The notes below the pieces were generated by a model. It did no database searches and was not told the origin of the DNA. It saw only the letters and a program-made list of their open reading frames with translations. This document shows positions 6,188 through 6,943 of a DNA stretch of 6,943 bases, in pieces; positions within the stretch are counted from its first letter, which is position 1, and each line of letters opens with the position of its first letter. Source of the DNA: CAJAUT01 sp043809365 (GTDB taxonomy: Bacteria > Patescibacteriota > Microgenomatia > UBA1400 > UBA12108); NCBI GenBank assembly GCA_043809365.1, contig JAZDDW010000051.1, forward strand, positions 1 through 6,943, given 5' to 3'. Both the position numbers and the translations under genes were made by a program.

Positions 6188-6239
6188 GGGGTTTCTCCTC
6201 TAAGTTGATATGTTTTGATGTACTTAGAGGAGAAACCCC
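6188..6239 (-). promoter_or_regulatory. Perfect 18-bp inverted repeat in the Y-polymerase leader, sequestering its ribosome site
   Basis: Arms 6188-6205 and 6222-6239 are exact reverse complements (plus strand GGGGTTTCTCCTCTAAGT and ACTTAGAGGAGAAACCCC) around a 16-base AT-rich loop. In the minus-strand RNA the 3' arm carries the Shine-Dalgarno and ends on the base next to the ATG at 6187, so the folded hairpin would bury the ribosome site. It fills 52 of the 58 bp between the two genes. No T-run follows on either strand, which argues against an intrinsic terminator. Alternatives are an operator for a dimeric regulator or a mobile palindrome. Confidence 0.75.
6195..6199 (-). promoter_or_regulatory. 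Shine-Dalgarno of the Y-family polymerase, inside the hairpin stem
   Basis: AGGAG on the minus strand, 7 bases (AAACCCC) before ATG 6187. This is one of only two strong Shine-Dalgarno sites in the window. Its complement CTCCT in the opposite arm (6228-6232 region) acts as a built-in anti-Shine-Dalgarno. Confidence 0.8.
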
Positions 6240-6245
6240 TAAGTG

Positions 6246-6485
6246 TTAATCCGGTAAGCCATCACTTACCTCCTCGAGGGTCCAGTGGAGTGTATCGGTG
6301 TTGAGATTGAGGCGGAAAAAGAGATCGCCGGCGAGGACGGAATAGATGTGGTGGAGAACTCTGCCGTCACGAAAGGTATGGTGGAGACCGATCTGGGAAA
6401 CGTGATAGTCACGGGTGGACCAACGCAGAAAGAGTGGCTGATGAGAAAAAATGACGGAGACGGGCTCGGATAACTTTTGGATCAT
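6246..6485 (-). CDS. Small DUF6504-like protein adjacent to the Y-family polymerase
   Basis: 79 residues, predicted mainly beta, cytosolic, no signal or membrane segment. Seen: SEPVSVIF (6-13), PLFLRWSTRDYHVSQIGLHH (17-36), GRVLHHIYSVL (40-50), FFRLNLNTDTLHWTLEEVSDG (56-76). The pattern EPxxV, then F-x-W-x-x-R-x-Y-x-V, then a His/aromatic strand, then FRL and L-x-W-x-L-x-x-V resembles DUF6504 as I remember it. In Actinobacteria that family is encoded beside imuB-type polymerases and dnaE2. Its biochemical function is unknown; an accessory role for the downstream polymerase is inference. The start was chosen at ATG 6485 because it lies 6 bases after a -10 with a correctly spaced TTGACA. An in-frame TTG at 6521 is that -35 element and not a start. 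Could instead be an unrelated small beta protein. Confidence 0.65.
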   Translation of the reverse strand: MIQKLSEPVSVIFSHQPLFLRWSTRDYHVSQIGLHHTFRDGRVLHHIYSVLAGDLFFRLNLNTDTLHWTLEEVSDGLPD

Positions 6486-6491
6486 GCCTAC

Positions 6492-6521
6492 AGCATAACC
6501 CGAATAAAGAACGAATGTCAA
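6492..6521 (-). promoter_or_regulatory. Sigma70-type promoter for the DUF6504-like / Y-polymerase genes
   Basis: On the minus strand a perfect TTGACA (6521-6516), an 18-bp spacer and TATGCT (6497-6492, 4 of 6 to consensus) are followed by 6 bases and ATG 6485. It lies in the 48-bp gap after the small membrane protein gene, and predicts a leaderless transcript that runs on through the hairpin into the polymerase gene. Confidence 0.65.
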
Positions 6522-6533
6522 CTATGCGACTTT

Positions 6534-6704
6534 CTATTCCGAAGAAAAATAATTGCCAACACTCCCCCCTAATCCCAGACTACAGAATCCTATTAACCAT
6601 CCTAGTAATGCTTGGGGGTGCTCGATTGTGATTGCCAAATTTGCAAGAAGAGCAATTTCTGCGAATATATATGCGGCCAGTAATTGTTCCTTTCTTTCTT
6701 TCAT
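6534..6704 (-). CDS. Small two-helix membrane protein of unknown function
   Basis: 56 residues. A basic N-terminus (MKERKEQ) precedes two hydrophobic stretches, about 8-27 (LLAAYIFAEIALLANLAITI) and 33-52 (LLGWLIGFCSLGLGGSVGNY), the second rich in glycine. With the positive-inside rule both ends would face the cytoplasm. I do not recognise a family. ATG 6704 is chosen because AGGAG lies 7 bases upstream, overlapping the last codons of dnaE. The in-frame GTG at 6764 would add 20 residues inside the dnaE coding region and has no such signal. The 4-bp gap after the dnaE stop implies translational coupling, so it should be made with the polymerase alpha subunit. Whether it has any role in replication is unknown. 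Confidence 0.68.
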   Translation of the reverse strand: MKERKEQLLAAYIFAEIALLANLAITIEHPQALLGWLIGFCSLGLGGSVGNYFSSE

Positions 6705-6708
6705 TTGT

Positions 6709-6943
6709 CTACTCCTCGATGACAGGGACGTGTAATAAAGTTTGTATGCTTGATTGTAACTCACTGGTCAAGTGGATACCGAAGGGGAGTACCAGTTCAC
6801 GTGAGCCGTGGGTATGTTCGAAGATTAAGGTGACCTGATCGTCGCCACGGTTATCTTGGAGGAGACGGTTGAGTTCGAGGAGCACGGGCTTGCTGGTACC
6901 ACTAGGGACATGAATGGTATTGGGTTTGTCAACGGGCGGAGAA
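6709..6943 (-). CDS. dnaE: DNA polymerase III alpha subunit, C-terminal end (partial, 5' part beyond right edge)
   Basis: 77 C-terminal residues, open at the right edge. Seen: TIHVPSGTSKPVLLELNRLL (residues 9-28 of the fragment), then DNRGDDQVTLIFEHT, ELVLPFGIHLTSEL and IQTLLHVPVIEE to the TAG. The pattern IxVP-x-G-x-x-x-x-x-LxxLxxLL-x-x-x-x-G-D-x-x-VxLxFE, ending with a short helix, matches the domain that closes DnaE1-type replicative polymerases, for example in Actinobacteria; DnaE2-type error-prone enzymes usually lack it. The polymerase core would lie upstream of this window and cannot be seen, so the call rests on the tail and on the neighbouring polymerase genes. It is followed by the coupled small membrane protein gene. 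Confidence 0.75.
   Translation of the reverse strand, partial: SPPVDKPNTIHVPSGTSKPVLLELNRLLQDNRGDDQVTLIFEHTHGSRELVLPFGIHLTSELQSSIQTLLHVPVIEE
6712..6716 (-). promoter_or_regulatory. Shine-Dalgarno of the small membrane protein gene, within the dnaE 3' end
   Basis: AGGAG on the minus strand, formed by the two final GAG codons of dnaE just before its TAG stop, 7 bases from ATG 6704. It decides the start of the downstream gene and points to termination-reinitiation coupling with dnaE. Confidence 0.75.

Noticed and set aside
6188..6239. The 18-bp inverted repeat as an intrinsic terminator
   Set aside because: The stem is followed by ATGGTTACT on the minus strand and by TAAGTGTTAAT on the plus strand, with no T-run on either side.
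6509..6520. LexA/SOS box of the GAACnnnnGTTC type in the promoter ahead of the DUF6504-like gene
   Set aside because: Only one half-site (GTTC on the minus strand) is intact and the other half has mismatches, so it is too weak to claim, although damage control of this promoter would be sensible.
6486..6521. TTG at 6521 as the start of the DUF6504-like gene (12 extra residues)
   Set aside because: The TTG is the first half of a perfect TTGACA -35, 18 bp from a -10 that itself lies 6 bases before ATG 6485. The added residues would be encoded by the promoter.
6705..6764. GTG 6764 as the start of the small membrane protein
   Set aside because: The extra 20 codons lie in the dnaE coding region in another frame, while ATG 6704 has a well-placed AGGAG.

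Overview
The window looks like a gene-dense stretch of a Patescibacteria / Candidate Phyla Radiation genome, probably Microgenomates-like. This is an inference from the protein flavour, from gaps of 4-58 bp between genes, from frequent leaderless starts, and from a GC-rich palindrome inserted in frame in a coding region (translated PAGKAG), a type I associate with these genomes. I see no rRNA, tRNA, CRISPR array or insertion sequence, and no gene-free stretch of 300 bases.

Left part (1-3248, minus strand): a three-gene set reading right to left. It holds a RecB/Cas4-like PD-(D/E)XK nuclease with a probable Fe-S cluster, a divergent IMP dehydrogenase/GMP reductase superfamily protein without CBS domains, and CTP synthase (pyrG, cut by the left edge). 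It starts from a perfect extended -10 promoter placed so that the nuclease mRNA would be leaderless. The last two genes serve purine and pyrimidine nucleotide metabolism; why the nuclease travels with them is unclear.

Middle (3264-4445, plus strand): one membrane-anchored, cell-surface phosphodiester glycosidase (NAGPA/DUF2233) domain protein. It diverges from the nuclease gene across only 15 bp, so the two promoters must overlap each other.

Right part (4472-6943, minus strand): a DNA polymerase cluster. Reading right to left it has the C-terminal end of the replicative DNA polymerase III alpha subunit (dnaE, cut by the right edge), a coupled 56-residue two-helix membrane protein, a 79-residue DUF6504-like protein, a Y-family translesion polymerase with an apparent beta-clamp motif, and a YgjP-type zinc metallopeptidase. 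Pairing a DUF6504-like protein with a Y-family polymerase near a dnaE recalls the actinobacterial imuB-DUF6504-dnaE2 mutagenesis cassettes, but here the dnaE tail looks like dnaE1.

Two features stand out. First, the Y-polymerase gene has a perfect 18-bp inverted repeat in its leader. The start-proximal arm contains the Shine-Dalgarno sequence and ends on the base before the ATG, so a folded leader would block ribosome entry. Second, the window mixes two initiation styles: two genes have strong AGGAG sites, while the other six visible starts have a -10-like hexamer 5-7 nt ahead of the start codon, as expected for leaderless transcripts.
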